From Candidatus Melainabacteria bacterium (GTDB taxonomy: Bacteria > Cyanobacteriota > Vampirovibrionia > Obscuribacterales > Obscuribacteraceae): a DNA stretch of 15,346 nucleotides. Location: contig JACMKL010000340.1 of assembly GCA_014380105.1 (NCBI GenBank), positions 1 through 15,346 on the forward strand, in the 5' to 3' direction. Below, piece by piece: positions 7,067 to 13,326 of this stretch. Both the position numbers and the translations under genes were made by a program. Below the pieces are notes generated by a model. The model was not told the origin of the DNA. It saw only the letters and a program-made list of their open reading frames with translations, and did no database searches. Position 1 is the stretch's first letter. Each line of letters begins with the position of its first letter.

Positions 7067-8560
7067 ATGCGAAAGCAACGTAATTACAGTCAAAGCACAC
7101 TGATATTGATGTGCGGCGCCGCTTTGCTGTTTTCATCGACTGATGCAAGCGCTCAATCAAGCGACCTTGTGCGTCGGGCGATGGAAGAATACACGCAGGG
7201 TCATTACGACAAAGCGGCAGAACTTCTGCAACAAGATTTGCAAAAGAACCCAGACAGCGGACTTGCGCATCAGGTTTTAGGCAAAACACTGGAAAAGCAA
7301 GGTTTCGACAAAGCAGCACTCCATGAATTTGAAGCGGCATTTCGTTTGATTCCGAGCGGCGTGGTGCAAGGTGCTGCACAAAGCGCAGTCAGTCAGTTTA
7401 AGGGCGAGTCAGAGACATCTACAACGGGCTCAGCATCGGGTTCAGTATCCACTGCCCAGGCGGTTGAAAAAAGACGTGTTGCATCCGGCAACTGGTTTGA
7501 AGACTCATGGAACAACACAGTCGACAGCGCACAAAGAATGTTTGCACCGAAGACAGCCACTGTTGCTTCGAGTACGGTGGGCAGAGGTGCCGCAAATTCC
7601 TCCAATTTTCCAGAAGCACCAAGTTGGTTTTCTTTCCCAATGCCCGACATCGGAAAGAATTTTAAGCACTTATACAAAGACGCGCGCAGACAAGTTGCGG
7701 CGATGATTCGGAAGAAGGACGGCACAACAGCTCCCGGCGGATACAAGGCGTATAAGACAATTTCGATGATTGACTTACAGGACATCATCGACAAATGTCG
7801 AGACATGCCTGAGCCGAAATTTTCCAGTCATCCAGACAGAGTAGTTGCATATCCTGGTACTCCAGGAAATTCTCGTGAATGGGACTACTGGATAAGCCGC
7901 TACAGGCGTGCTTTTCAATTTCTGCTTCTTCATCACCTTGACCAATATTCGAAGGACGAAACCCGCGGTGCCTCTTCGATTGCGTTTAGCGTCGACAAAT
8001 TTGGTAAACTTCGTGGTTCGATTTATGCCACCACCAGTAATGACAACTTGAATAATTGTCTGCTCCAAACAATTCGAGATTTGAATGGATCGCGCGTACT
8101 AAAATTTCCCGATGAAGACAAAATTGAAGGATGGAATTTCACGATGTCGTGGGATTTCAGAAAAATGTTAGCTATCGTAAGAGCGCGTAGAGCCTGGAAC
8201 GAGCAGCAAACAGCCTTAAATTTGCAGGCCAAAAATCGCACGGCAGAAGAGCGCAAAATTATTGATGCAAAATTACTTGCCGAAAAGAAATTAGCTGAAA
8301 AAAAATTAGCTGAAGAGAAAGCAAAAGCTGAAAAACTAAAACTAGCTGCAATGCAAAAGCCTGAGTTAATCAGGAAGGCACAAGTTTCTGCACTCGTCAT
8401 TCAAAAGCCCAAACCAGTTGAGATGAAAGCTGTTGCGCTGAGGCTTTCCGACGTACTGATGAGCAAACAGCTCGGTCGAGAATTGAAGACTGAAAAGGGT
8501 GATGTATTTAAAGGGATCGACGACAGACAAATTATGAGTTGGCCGGACGTCAGTAATTAA
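7067..8560 (+). CDS. Secreted TPR protein with TonB-C-like domain and Lys/Glu/Ala coiled coil
   Basis: A 497-aa protein with a classical signal peptide: basic start, hydrophobic core LILMCGAALLF, likely cleavage after ASA at residue 29. Residues 31-100 look like two tetratricopeptide repeats (YTQGHYDKAAELLQQDLQKN, then AHQVLGKTLEKQGFDKAALH). A Ser/Thr/Ala-rich linker follows. Residues about 245-365 (FSVDKFGKLRGSIYATTSND, then LLQTIRDLNGSRVLKFPDE) resemble a TonB C-terminal fold in pattern: strand, Ser/Thr-rich turn, helix, F/W-rich strand. Residues about 375-435 are a charged coiled coil with LAEKK repeats. It is not a standard TonB, since it lacks a retained N-terminal anchor and a Pro-rich spacer. 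No clear ribosome binding site precedes the ATG, 23 nt after rimO. Periplasmic or envelope function is inferred; nothing more specific is supported. Confidence 0.7.
   Translation: MRKQRNYSQSTLILMCGAALLFSSTDASAQSSDLVRRAMEEYTQGHYDKAAELLQQDLQKNPDSGLAHQVLGKTLEKQGFDKAALHEFEAAFRLIPSGVVQGAAQSAVSQFKGESETSTTGSASGSVSTAQAVEKRRVASGNWFEDSWNNTVDSAQRMFAPKTATVASSTVGRGAANSSNFPEAPSWFSFPMPDIGKNFKHLYKDARRQVAAMIRKKDGTTAPGGYKAYKTISMIDLQDIIDKCRDMPEPKFSSHPDRVVAYPGTPGNSREWDYWISRYRRAFQFLLLHHLDQYSKDETRGASSIAFSVDKFGKLRGSIYATTSNDNLNNCLLQTIRDLNGSRVLKFPDEDKIEGWNFTMSWDFRKMLAIVRARRAWNEQQTALNLQAKNRTAEERKIIDAKLLAEKKLAEKKLAEEKAKAEKLKLAAMQKPELIRKAQVSALVIQKPKPVEMKAVALRLSDVLMSKQLGRELKTEKGDVFKGIDDRQIMSWPDVSN
8282..8311 (+). repeat. 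Short in-frame tandem repeat, 15-bp unit
   Basis: Two nearly identical 15-bp units (8282-8296 and 8297-8311, one mismatch) encode EKKLA twice, inside a longer degenerate run of Lys/Leu/Ala/Glu codons extending to about 8345. It forms part of the coiled-coil segment of the TPR protein and could vary in copy number by replication slippage. Confidence 0.6.
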
Positions 8561-8565
8561 GCTAA

Positions 8566-9237
8566 TTAGATGCGAGTGAGCTGCAGAGATTTTTTACTGA
8601 GATCAACAGCGATTTTGAATAAGCTGTCAGCTAATGTCAGATGGGTATAATCGTAGTTTTGACAAAAGCGGCGAGTCTCTTCAAGTCCATCGGCAGCTTG
8701 AGCAATTGAATGTCTCATCATCAAAACAGCCGGTATTAGAGACGGTGGGGCGGGATTATTTGTGAAAGCGTTAGAGGCGTTTCTCAAATTGTTCTCGACA
8801 TCATCTAAGTAAAGATCAAATTCAGCAACCAGTTCGTCGTCGTAAATGTCCTGAGAGAGTTTCATCAGCTGAGCTTGATACTTGCCAATTATTTTTACGA
8901 TGCCTGAGCGTGATGGATGAAAGTGGCGACGCAAGAAAAGCTCGCGCGATTCATCGGTGTCACTGGTGTCGAGAGTGACTATCGGGCGGCGACTGGCGCC
9001 ATTAGCCCCAATTGTAGTGTCGTATTCTGAGCGCTTGCGAACATCTTTGAGTGTTTCGTAAGCCTCATTGAGGCGCATCATCTGCTCAGTGCTTTCAGAA
9101 CGCTTTTCTTCGCTGGCGTATTCAAGGTCGGGATGATGACTCTTCGCCAGGAGCCTGTAAGCAGCCTTTATCTCCTTAGCGGACACTTTCGTGTCTACAC
9201 CAAGAATTTGATAGTGCGTTGGCCTGTGTTGGGTCAT
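8566..9237 (-). CDS. J-domain protein with unassigned helical C-terminus
   Basis: Co-chaperone-type protein of 223 aa. Residues 7-75 form a J domain (HYQILGVDTKVSAKEIKAAY) with the HPD motif at 35-37, which activates the ATPase of DnaK/Hsp70. It ends in the usual AYETLKDVRKRSEYD. It lacks the Gly/Phe region, the zinc fingers and the substrate-binding barrels of DnaJ. The remaining 145 residues are mostly predicted helix and are not recognised; the segment around YQAQLMKLSQDIYDDELVAE is notably charged. The ATG at 9237 is preferred over an in-frame TTG at 9243; the ribosome binding site is weak for both. It is convergent with the TPR gene (5 nt between stops, no terminator) and divergent from nrdR across 89 nt. 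J domain certain, specific partner unknown. Confidence 0.85.
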   Translation of the reverse strand: MTQHRPTHYQILGVDTKVSAKEIKAAYRLLAKSHHPDLEYASEEKRSESTEQMMRLNEAYETLKDVRKRSEYDTTIGANGASRRPIVTLDTSDTDESRELFLRRHFHPSRSGIVKIIGKYQAQLMKLSQDIYDDELVAEFDLYLDDVENNLRNASNAFTNNPAPPSLIPAVLMMRHSIAQAADGLEETRRFCQNYDYTHLTLADSLFKIAVDLSKKSLQLTRI

Positions 9238-9311
9238 TGCCAAAATCCGACTGTTTCTCCGTCAGCCTAAAAAGCGTTCACAGAATAATTATGCCCTATC
9301 CTTTTTAGCTC

Positions 9312-9317
9312 TATAAT
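9312..9317 (+). promoter_or_regulatory. TATAAT -10 box for nrdR, predicting a leaderless mRNA
   Basis: A perfect TATAAT ends 9 nt before the nrdR ATG at 9327. Initiation the usual 6-8 nt downstream would fall within 1-3 nt of the ATG. There is no purine-rich ribosome binding site in between. A -35 box at the right distance is poor (TTATGC at 9289-9294). Confidence 0.5.
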
Positions 9318-9326
9318 CTTTGTAAT

Positions 9327-9857
9327 ATGCTTTGTCCATTTTGCAACGCCAAAGATAGTCGAGTACTTGAATCCCGCGTGGCGGGAGAGAATTCTGTGCG
9401 CCGTCGCCGCCAGTGCGAGACTTGCGAGCGTCGCTTTACGACCTATGAGCGCGTTGAAGTCATGCAGCTCCTGGTGATCAAGCGCTCTGGCAGCCGCGAG
9501 CCTTATTTGAGAGAGAAGCTCCGCGCCGGTCTATCACGCGCCTGCGCCAAAACGATGGTCACAGCTGAGCAGATAGATGATTTGCTGGATTCGGTTGAAA
9601 ACGAGCTGGCTGCCGATGGCAAGCGCGAAGTGACTGCCACCAACCTTGGGGAACTGGCACTTCTCAAGCTGCGCAATCTCGACCAAGTGGCTTATGTGCG
9701 ATTTGCGTCCGTCTACCGGCAGTTTCGCTCTATTGAAGATTTTCTGGCCGAACTGCACAGCCTTTCAAGGACTCCGCGCGTAATAAGCTCCACAAAAAAA
9801 GATGATGAGCGCCCAACTGCCACCATATCCAGTACCACTGACCGTAATCCTACTTAG
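9327..9857 (+). CDS. nrdR: Transcriptional repressor NrdR of ribonucleotide reductase genes
   Basis: Senses the ATP/dATP balance and represses ribonucleotide reductase operons by binding NrdR boxes. The N-terminal zinc ribbon has Cys3, Cys6, Cys30 and Cys33 (MLCPFC and RRQCETC) and the conserved RRRRQC/RRFTTYE segment. An ATP-cone domain spans about residues 48-138 (VIKRSGSREPYLREKLRAGL, then VAYVRFASVYRQF). At 176 aa it is slightly longer than typical (about 150-160), with a Ser/Thr/Arg-rich tail of about 25 residues. The start is fixed by the conserved MLCPFC. No ribonucleotide reductase genes or clear NrdR boxes occur in this window, so its targets lie elsewhere. Divergent from a J-domain gene and upstream of rplS. 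Confidence 0.96.
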   Translation: MLCPFCNAKDSRVLESRVAGENSVRRRRQCETCERRFTTYERVEVMQLLVIKRSGSREPYLREKLRAGLSRACAKTMVTAEQIDDLLDSVENELAADGKREVTATNLGELALLKLRNLDQVAYVRFASVYRQFRSIEDFLAELHSLSRTPRVISSTKKDDERPTATISSTTDRNPT

Positions 9858-10080
9858 GCTTTGTCAGGCTCCGTTTTGGGCTCTGTATCATTTTGTCGTC
9901 ATAATGCCGCAACACAGCATCTCTTCGCACCCACAAAAAGCTAAAATGCATCATTAAATGGAACGGCTTTCAAGCGCCCGCTAAATAAGCCACCGCTAAT
10001 CTGCAATGTACCAATTGCTAGACAAAGATGAACATCCCGTATCGTTCGCGTCTATTACGGTAATATTTCATATCTACGCG

Positions 10081-10089
10081 TGTTAGAAT
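10081..10089 (+). promoter_or_regulatory. Putative extended -10 promoter for rplS
   Basis: TAGAAT (10084-10089) is preceded by TG one base upstream (10081-10082), giving an extended -10. No good -35 is seen at 16-18 nt. A start near 10096 would leave a leader of about 36 nt. The remainder of the 274-nt gap after nrdR (9858-10080) shows only a short CCGCTAA direct repeat (9979 and 9992 region) and no clear nrdR terminator. Confidence 0.4.
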
Positions 10090-10093
10090 CCCT

Positions 10094-10113
10094 TTCGCTT
10101 TGTCTGCAGCGAA
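10094..10113 (+). promoter_or_regulatory. Leader hairpin before rplS
   Basis: TTCGCT (10094-10099) and AGCGAA (10108-10113) form a perfect 6-bp stem with an 8-nt loop, 18 nt upstream of the rplS ATG and at the predicted 5' end of its mRNA. L19 leader structures are known in other bacteria, but I cannot match this one to a described family. Confidence 0.4.
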
Positions 10114-10131
10114 GAAAAGAGTCTTTTTGTC

Positions 10132-10584
10132 ATGAATCAAATTATCCAAGAAATCGAAGCACCCCTTCTGAAGACTGACGTCCCTCCAATGAATATTGGT
10201 GACACCGTCAAAGTCTTTGTCAAAATCGTTGAAGGTACCAAGGAACGCATCCAGGGTTACGAAGGCGTCATTATCAAACGCCGTGGCTCCGGAGTTGGTC
10301 AAACCATCACGGTTCGTCGTGTTTTCCAGGGCATCGGCATCGAGCGTGTATTCCTTATCAACTCCCCGAGAGTCGACAAGATCACCGTTCAACGTCGCGG
10401 TCACGTGAGAAGAGCGAAGCTCTATTACCTGAGAAAGCGCACCGGTAAAGCGACCAGAATCAAAGAAAAGGTCACCGGCAAGAAAGAAGCTGCAACAGCC
10501 GCTGCTGCTCCTAAAGCTCAAGCTGCTCCTGCTCCTAAGGCAGATACCGCGCCAAAAGCCGAAACTGCACCTACCGCCGGCTAA
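10132..10584 (+). CDS. rplS: 50S ribosomal protein L19 with Ala/Pro-rich C-terminal extension
   Basis: Structural protein of the large ribosomal subunit at the interface with the small subunit. The conserved core is residues 1-115, with IGDTVKVFVKIVEGTKERIQ, YEGVIIKRRGSGVGQTITVR, GIERVFLINSPRVDKI and RRGHVRRAKLYYLRKRTGKA. Beyond it lies a tail of about 30 residues made of Ala, Pro, Lys and Thr (repeats like APKA, APKAE), which common L19 proteins of about 115 aa lack. The ribosome binding site is weak (AAAAGAG about 10 nt upstream). trmD and rimM, which often precede rplS, are absent. The following rbgA and rnhB genes reproduce the order seen in Bacillus. Identity is certain; the function of the tail is unknown. 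Confidence 0.97.
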   Translation: MNQIIQEIEAPLLKTDVPPMNIGDTVKVFVKIVEGTKERIQGYEGVIIKRRGSGVGQTITVRRVFQGIGIERVFLINSPRVDKITVQRRGHVRRAKLYYLRKRTGKATRIKEKVTGKKEAATAAAAPKAQAAPAPKADTAPKAETAPTAG

Positions 10585-10601
10585 AGGCCCGAAGAATTCT
10601 G

Positions 10602-11702
10602 ATGCCGAAAGGCAGCAAACCTCAAAGGGCTCAGCCTCGTACAGCCTTTCAAATGCTTCAGCAGCAGTTGAAATGGGTTGATATTGTCTTTGAAGTTCTT
10701 GATGCGCGCGCTCCTATGTCGAGCCGACATCCTGAGCATCTTCAGATTTTTGGTAATAAACCACGTCTGGTCTTTCTCACGAAGGACGACCTTGCTGATG
10801 GGAAAGTTTGCCGCGAATTCGTAAAACGGCTTACCAAGAGCGAAAACGAACGCGCTCTCCTGTTGTCATTGAAGACTCGCACGCGCCAGCCAGAAGTTGT
10901 GGCGATGGCGCTTGAACTTAGTGCTGAAAAAATCAAACAAATTGAAGCCAAAGGCTTATTGCCAAGACCAGTGCGCATCTGTGTTGTCGGTATGCCAAAC
11001 ACCGGCAAATCTAGTTTGATCAACTGGTTAGTTGGAAAAAAACAAGTCAAGGTAGCAGACCGCCCGGGCGTCACACGTGGTCCTCAGTGGATCCGAGTGC
11101 ATCCGAAGCTAGAACTTCTTGACACCCCAGGCATCCTACCGCCCAATATTTCGAACCGTAATATCGGGGAAAAATTGGGTATTTTCAATTTGGCACCGCC
11201 CGGTGCCTATTCGCCGGAAGAATTGGCGGATAGGGCCATTTTAGAATTGGAAACCCGCTATCCGGGCGCATTGCGCAAATATTTGCCGGACGCAGAAGAA
11301 CCAAAACCTGTGCCTGTGAAAGTTGTCGACCCTGAAGACGAAGAAGCTGATGGCGGACGACACTGGCTTCTGGAGCGCGATCTAGCCACAGTTGCCGGAA
11401 TGGAGCCCAGCGAGATCAACCAAAAAACTGGCACTCTCGACGATTTAGACGATGGTGAAAGCGACCAGGTCGAGGCAGATGACGCCGATGCACCGGATGA
11501 AAACGATGCCGACCTTGAATTAGCTGCGCAGAAACAAATTTTGTTGCCAGTAAAAATCAACTTGTCTTTGCTTGCTGAAAGAAAGCATTTTGTGACCGCC
11601 AAGGGACGTCCAGACACAGCTCGAGCCGCAGCTATATTGCTAGCCGATATACGCGCAGGCAGACTCGGCAGAATAACTTTTGATAGTTTAGATCCCAAAT
11701 AA
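10602..11702 (+). CDS. rbgA: Ribosome-assembly GTPase RbgA/YlqF with acidic insert
   Basis: Circularly permuted GTPase that helps complete 50S subunit assembly. The motif order G4-G5-G1-G2-G3 is visible. The G4-type LTKDD has TKDD at residues 60-63, where most family members have NKxD. The G1 P-loop GMPNTGKSS is at 130-138, a PGVTRG segment provides G2, and DTPG at 174-177 is G3. Together with the neighbours rplS and rnhB this indicates RbgA rather than YjeQ or YqeH. The 366-aa protein is about 80 residues longer than B. subtilis RbgA (about 280 aa). The excess is largely a strongly acidic low-complexity insert at about 235-310 (DPEDEEADGG, then DDLDDGESDQVEADDADAPD) within the C-terminal helical domain, which resumes at RPDTARAAAILLADIRAGRL. 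Starts 17 nt after rplS; probably co-transcribed. Confidence 0.9.
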   Translation: MPKGSKPQRAQPRTAFQMLQQQLKWVDIVFEVLDARAPMSSRHPEHLQIFGNKPRLVFLTKDDLADGKVCREFVKRLTKSENERALLLSLKTRTRQPEVVAMALELSAEKIKQIEAKGLLPRPVRICVVGMPNTGKSSLINWLVGKKQVKVADRPGVTRGPQWIRVHPKLELLDTPGILPPNISNRNIGEKLGIFNLAPPGAYSPEELADRAILELETRYPGALRKYLPDAEEPKPVPVKVVDPEDEEADGGRHWLLERDLATVAGMEPSEINQKTGTLDDLDDGESDQVEADDADAPDENDADLELAAQKQILLPVKINLSLLAERKHFVTAKGRPDTARAAAILLADIRAGRLGRITFDSLDPK

Positions 11703-11709
11703 TTTATAG

Positions 11710-11730
11710 GTTTTCAGATCAGCTGAAAAC
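11710..11730 (+). other. Perfect hairpin just after rbgA
   Basis: GTTTTCAG (11710-11717) and CTGAAAAC (11723-11730) make an 8-bp perfect stem with a 5-nt loop, starting 8 nt after the rbgA stop. No T-run follows, so it looks more like an mRNA 3'-end stabiliser or processing site than a terminator. Confidence 0.4.
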
Positions 11731-11760
11731 ACTCGATTTGATGGTAGTTTAGCGGAAGAT

Positions 11761-11791
11761 GAAAATTGCCAAGTATGCTTGAGCAATTTTT
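11761..11791. terminator. Strong hairpin in the rbgA-rnhB gap, probable intrinsic terminator
   Basis: AAAATTGCCAAG (11762-11773) pairs with CTTG-A-GCAATTTT (11778-11790) as a 12-bp stem with one bulged A and a TATG tetraloop, extended by a G-T pair. The 5' A-run and 3' T-run (11787-11791) give the look of a bidirectional intrinsic terminator. It ends 28 nt before the rnhB ATG, so it could separate rnhB from the rplS-rbgA transcript, or sit in the rnhB leader. Confidence 0.5.
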
Positions 11792-11819
11792 GCGCCGCAG
11801 TCAAATGTCGGAGTGGTGA

Positions 11820-12581
11820 ATGCCCGTAAAGAAAACTGCCACCAGTTCCACAAATATAGTCAAAGCAAAAAAAATATCGACGCGCGCCATTACTGATGAT
11901 GCCGAAAGCATCGAGCGTCTCAAACGCATGCTTCATTTCGATGTGAAATTGCGTGGTAAAGAAACAGTCCTAATTGGAACAGATGAAGTCGGACGCGGAT
12001 GCCTGGCGGGTCCGGTGGTGGCTGCGGCAGTAATTTTACCGCCGATCAAAAACGGCTCAAAACTGGCGAAAGCATTAGTTGAATTGAATGATTCAAAACA
12101 ACTGACCAGTGAAAAGAGAGAAAGTCTGGCCGAAATTATTCATGCCAACGCATCATGCGCAATTGCCGAATCTTCTGTTGAAGAAATTGAAAACATCAAC
12201 ATCTTAAGAGCCAGTCTGCTCGCCATGTTGAGAGCCATCACAGAATTAAGAACGGGTTATAAGTCTGAACTAGTCGAATATATTGTGGCTGTCGACGGCA
12301 ATCGCAAGATACACGATCTGGACATCCAGCAAATTACTGTCATTGAAGGCGATGCTCACTCGGCCTCAATTGCAGCAGCATCTGTGATAGCAAAAGTTTA
12401 TCGTGATCGATTGATGAAAGAATTGGCACCACAATTCCCCCATTATTTATGGGAGAGCAACAAAGGCTATGCGTCGAAAAAACATCGAGACGCCATCACT
12501 GAACACGGCATCACAGAGTGGCACCGCCGTACATTTTTACGCTCGATCCTGAATCAACAGCTGACTTTGGAACTAGACTAG
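11820..12581 (+). CDS. rnhB: Ribonuclease HII
   Basis: Cleaves the RNA strand of RNA:DNA hybrids and removes misincorporated ribonucleotides from DNA. The first catalytic pair is Asp55-Glu56 in GTDEVGRGCLAGPVVAAAVI. NDSKQLT follows; Asp159 (VAVDGN) and Asp178 (EGDAHSASIAAASVIAKVYR) complete the DEDD active site. The C-terminal SNKGYASKKHRDAI and HGITEWHRRTF match the family. The 253-aa protein has a basic N-terminal extension of about 45 residues compared with short RNase HII enzymes (about 200 aa); similar extensions exist in Bacillus RnhB. GGAG (11810-11813) sits 6 nt before the ATG. Convergent with the J-domain gene downstream, with one base between the stop codons. Confidence 0.96.
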   Translation: MPVKKTATSSTNIVKAKKISTRAITDDAESIERLKRMLHFDVKLRGKETVLIGTDEVGRGCLAGPVVAAAVILPPIKNGSKLAKALVELNDSKQLTSEKRESLAEIIHANASCAIAESSVEEIENINILRASLLAMLRAITELRTGYKSELVEYIVAVDGNRKIHDLDIQQITVIEGDAHSASIAAASVIAKVYRDRLMKELAPQFPHYLWESNKGYASKKHRDAITEHGITEWHRRTFLRSILNQQLTLELD

Positions 12582-12582
12582 A

Positions 12583-13323
12583 CTACTTTCCGAGAACCGC
12601 AGGCAGTCCAGCATTAACTGTTGGTGCTGTGCGTTTTTCCGTGGTGTTGCCACCATCGAGAATTTGCGTTTTCGAAAGTTCGCCGGTCAGATAGTCGAGA
12701 CCAACTGCAGTGATCATGAATGAACGTTCGCCAGTTTCGATCATGCTTTTCTCACGCAAATACCAGAGCGCAAATTCAATGTCGCGCACGTCGTCGATCT
12801 GCAAGATATCCATGAGCATTTTACCGGAACAACCACCGGTGGCAGGTTTTTTGCGACGTGCAGCAAGTAGTACTTGAAGGACGGCAATCCGCAATTCCAC
12901 TTCGTTCCAAGTCAAACTTGTACGCTCAAATTTAGGCAAACTATCTCTGCCAAATTGTGAGGCACCAGGACCCTTTGCAGCTTGTGGCTTGGACGCGTCT
13001 TGCACAGCGAGAGTCATGTCGTAAGCTTGACGGCGAATTTCGTCCGACAAAGTTTTCCAAGCGTCAGTGATAATTCTGAACTTTTCAGCATCGCCTGTTT
13101 CACTATTATCCGGGTGATACATCGCTGCCAGATATCTGTAGGCATAACGAATAATCGTCGAGTGCGCGTTGCGGTCGACTTGCAAAAGCTCATAAAGAGA
13201 CAAATCCTTAGCTTCCTGCGCAGCAGCATTTCCTGGAGCCGGAGCGGGACCACCACCAGCGCCGCCTTGTGGTGGCATATTAGGTCTGGGAGGCGGAGGA
13301 GGCGGTTGCCAATTCGTGCTCAT
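12583..13323 (-). CDS. J-domain protein with Pro-rich N-terminus and winged-helix-like C-terminus
   Basis: A 246-aa protein. Residues 1-38 are a Pro/Gly/Ala low-complexity tail beginning with six consecutive prolines at 7-12. A J domain follows at about 41-103 (LSLYELLQVDRNAHSTIIRY) with HPD at 70-72 and the ending WKTLSDEIRRQAYD. Residues about 138-215 look helix-helix-helix-strand (VELRIAVLQVLLAARRKKPA, then DVRDIEFALWYLREKSMIE), reminiscent of a winged-helix fold. This suggests protein or nucleic-acid contact, but it is not a confident match. It starts 3 nt after the acyl-CoA dehydrogenase stop, with AAGGA about 9 nt upstream, so the two are almost certainly one transcript. No dnaK or grpE is nearby. 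It is not a recent copy of the other J-protein; only the J domain is shared. Confidence 0.82.
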   Translation of the reverse strand: MSTNWQPPPPPPRPNMPPQGGAGGGPAPAPGNAAAQEAKDLSLYELLQVDRNAHSTIIRYAYRYLAAMYHPDNSETGDAEKFRIITDAWKTLSDEIRRQAYDMTLAVQDASKPQAAKGPGASQFGRDSLPKFERTSLTWNEVELRIAVLQVLLAARRKKPATGGCSGKMLMDILQIDDVRDIEFALWYLREKSMIETGERSFMITAVGLDYLTGELSKTQILDGGNTTEKRTAPTVNAGLPAVLGK

Positions 13324-13326
13324 TTA

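Noticed and set aside
9238..9243. TTG at 9243 as the start of the J-domain gene
   Set aside because: It adds only two residues to an ATG start and neither position has a better ribosome binding site.
9978..10000. CCGCTAA direct repeat in the nrdR-rplS gap as an operator
   Set aside because: Two short copies 13 bp apart without symmetry or further copies are weak evidence.
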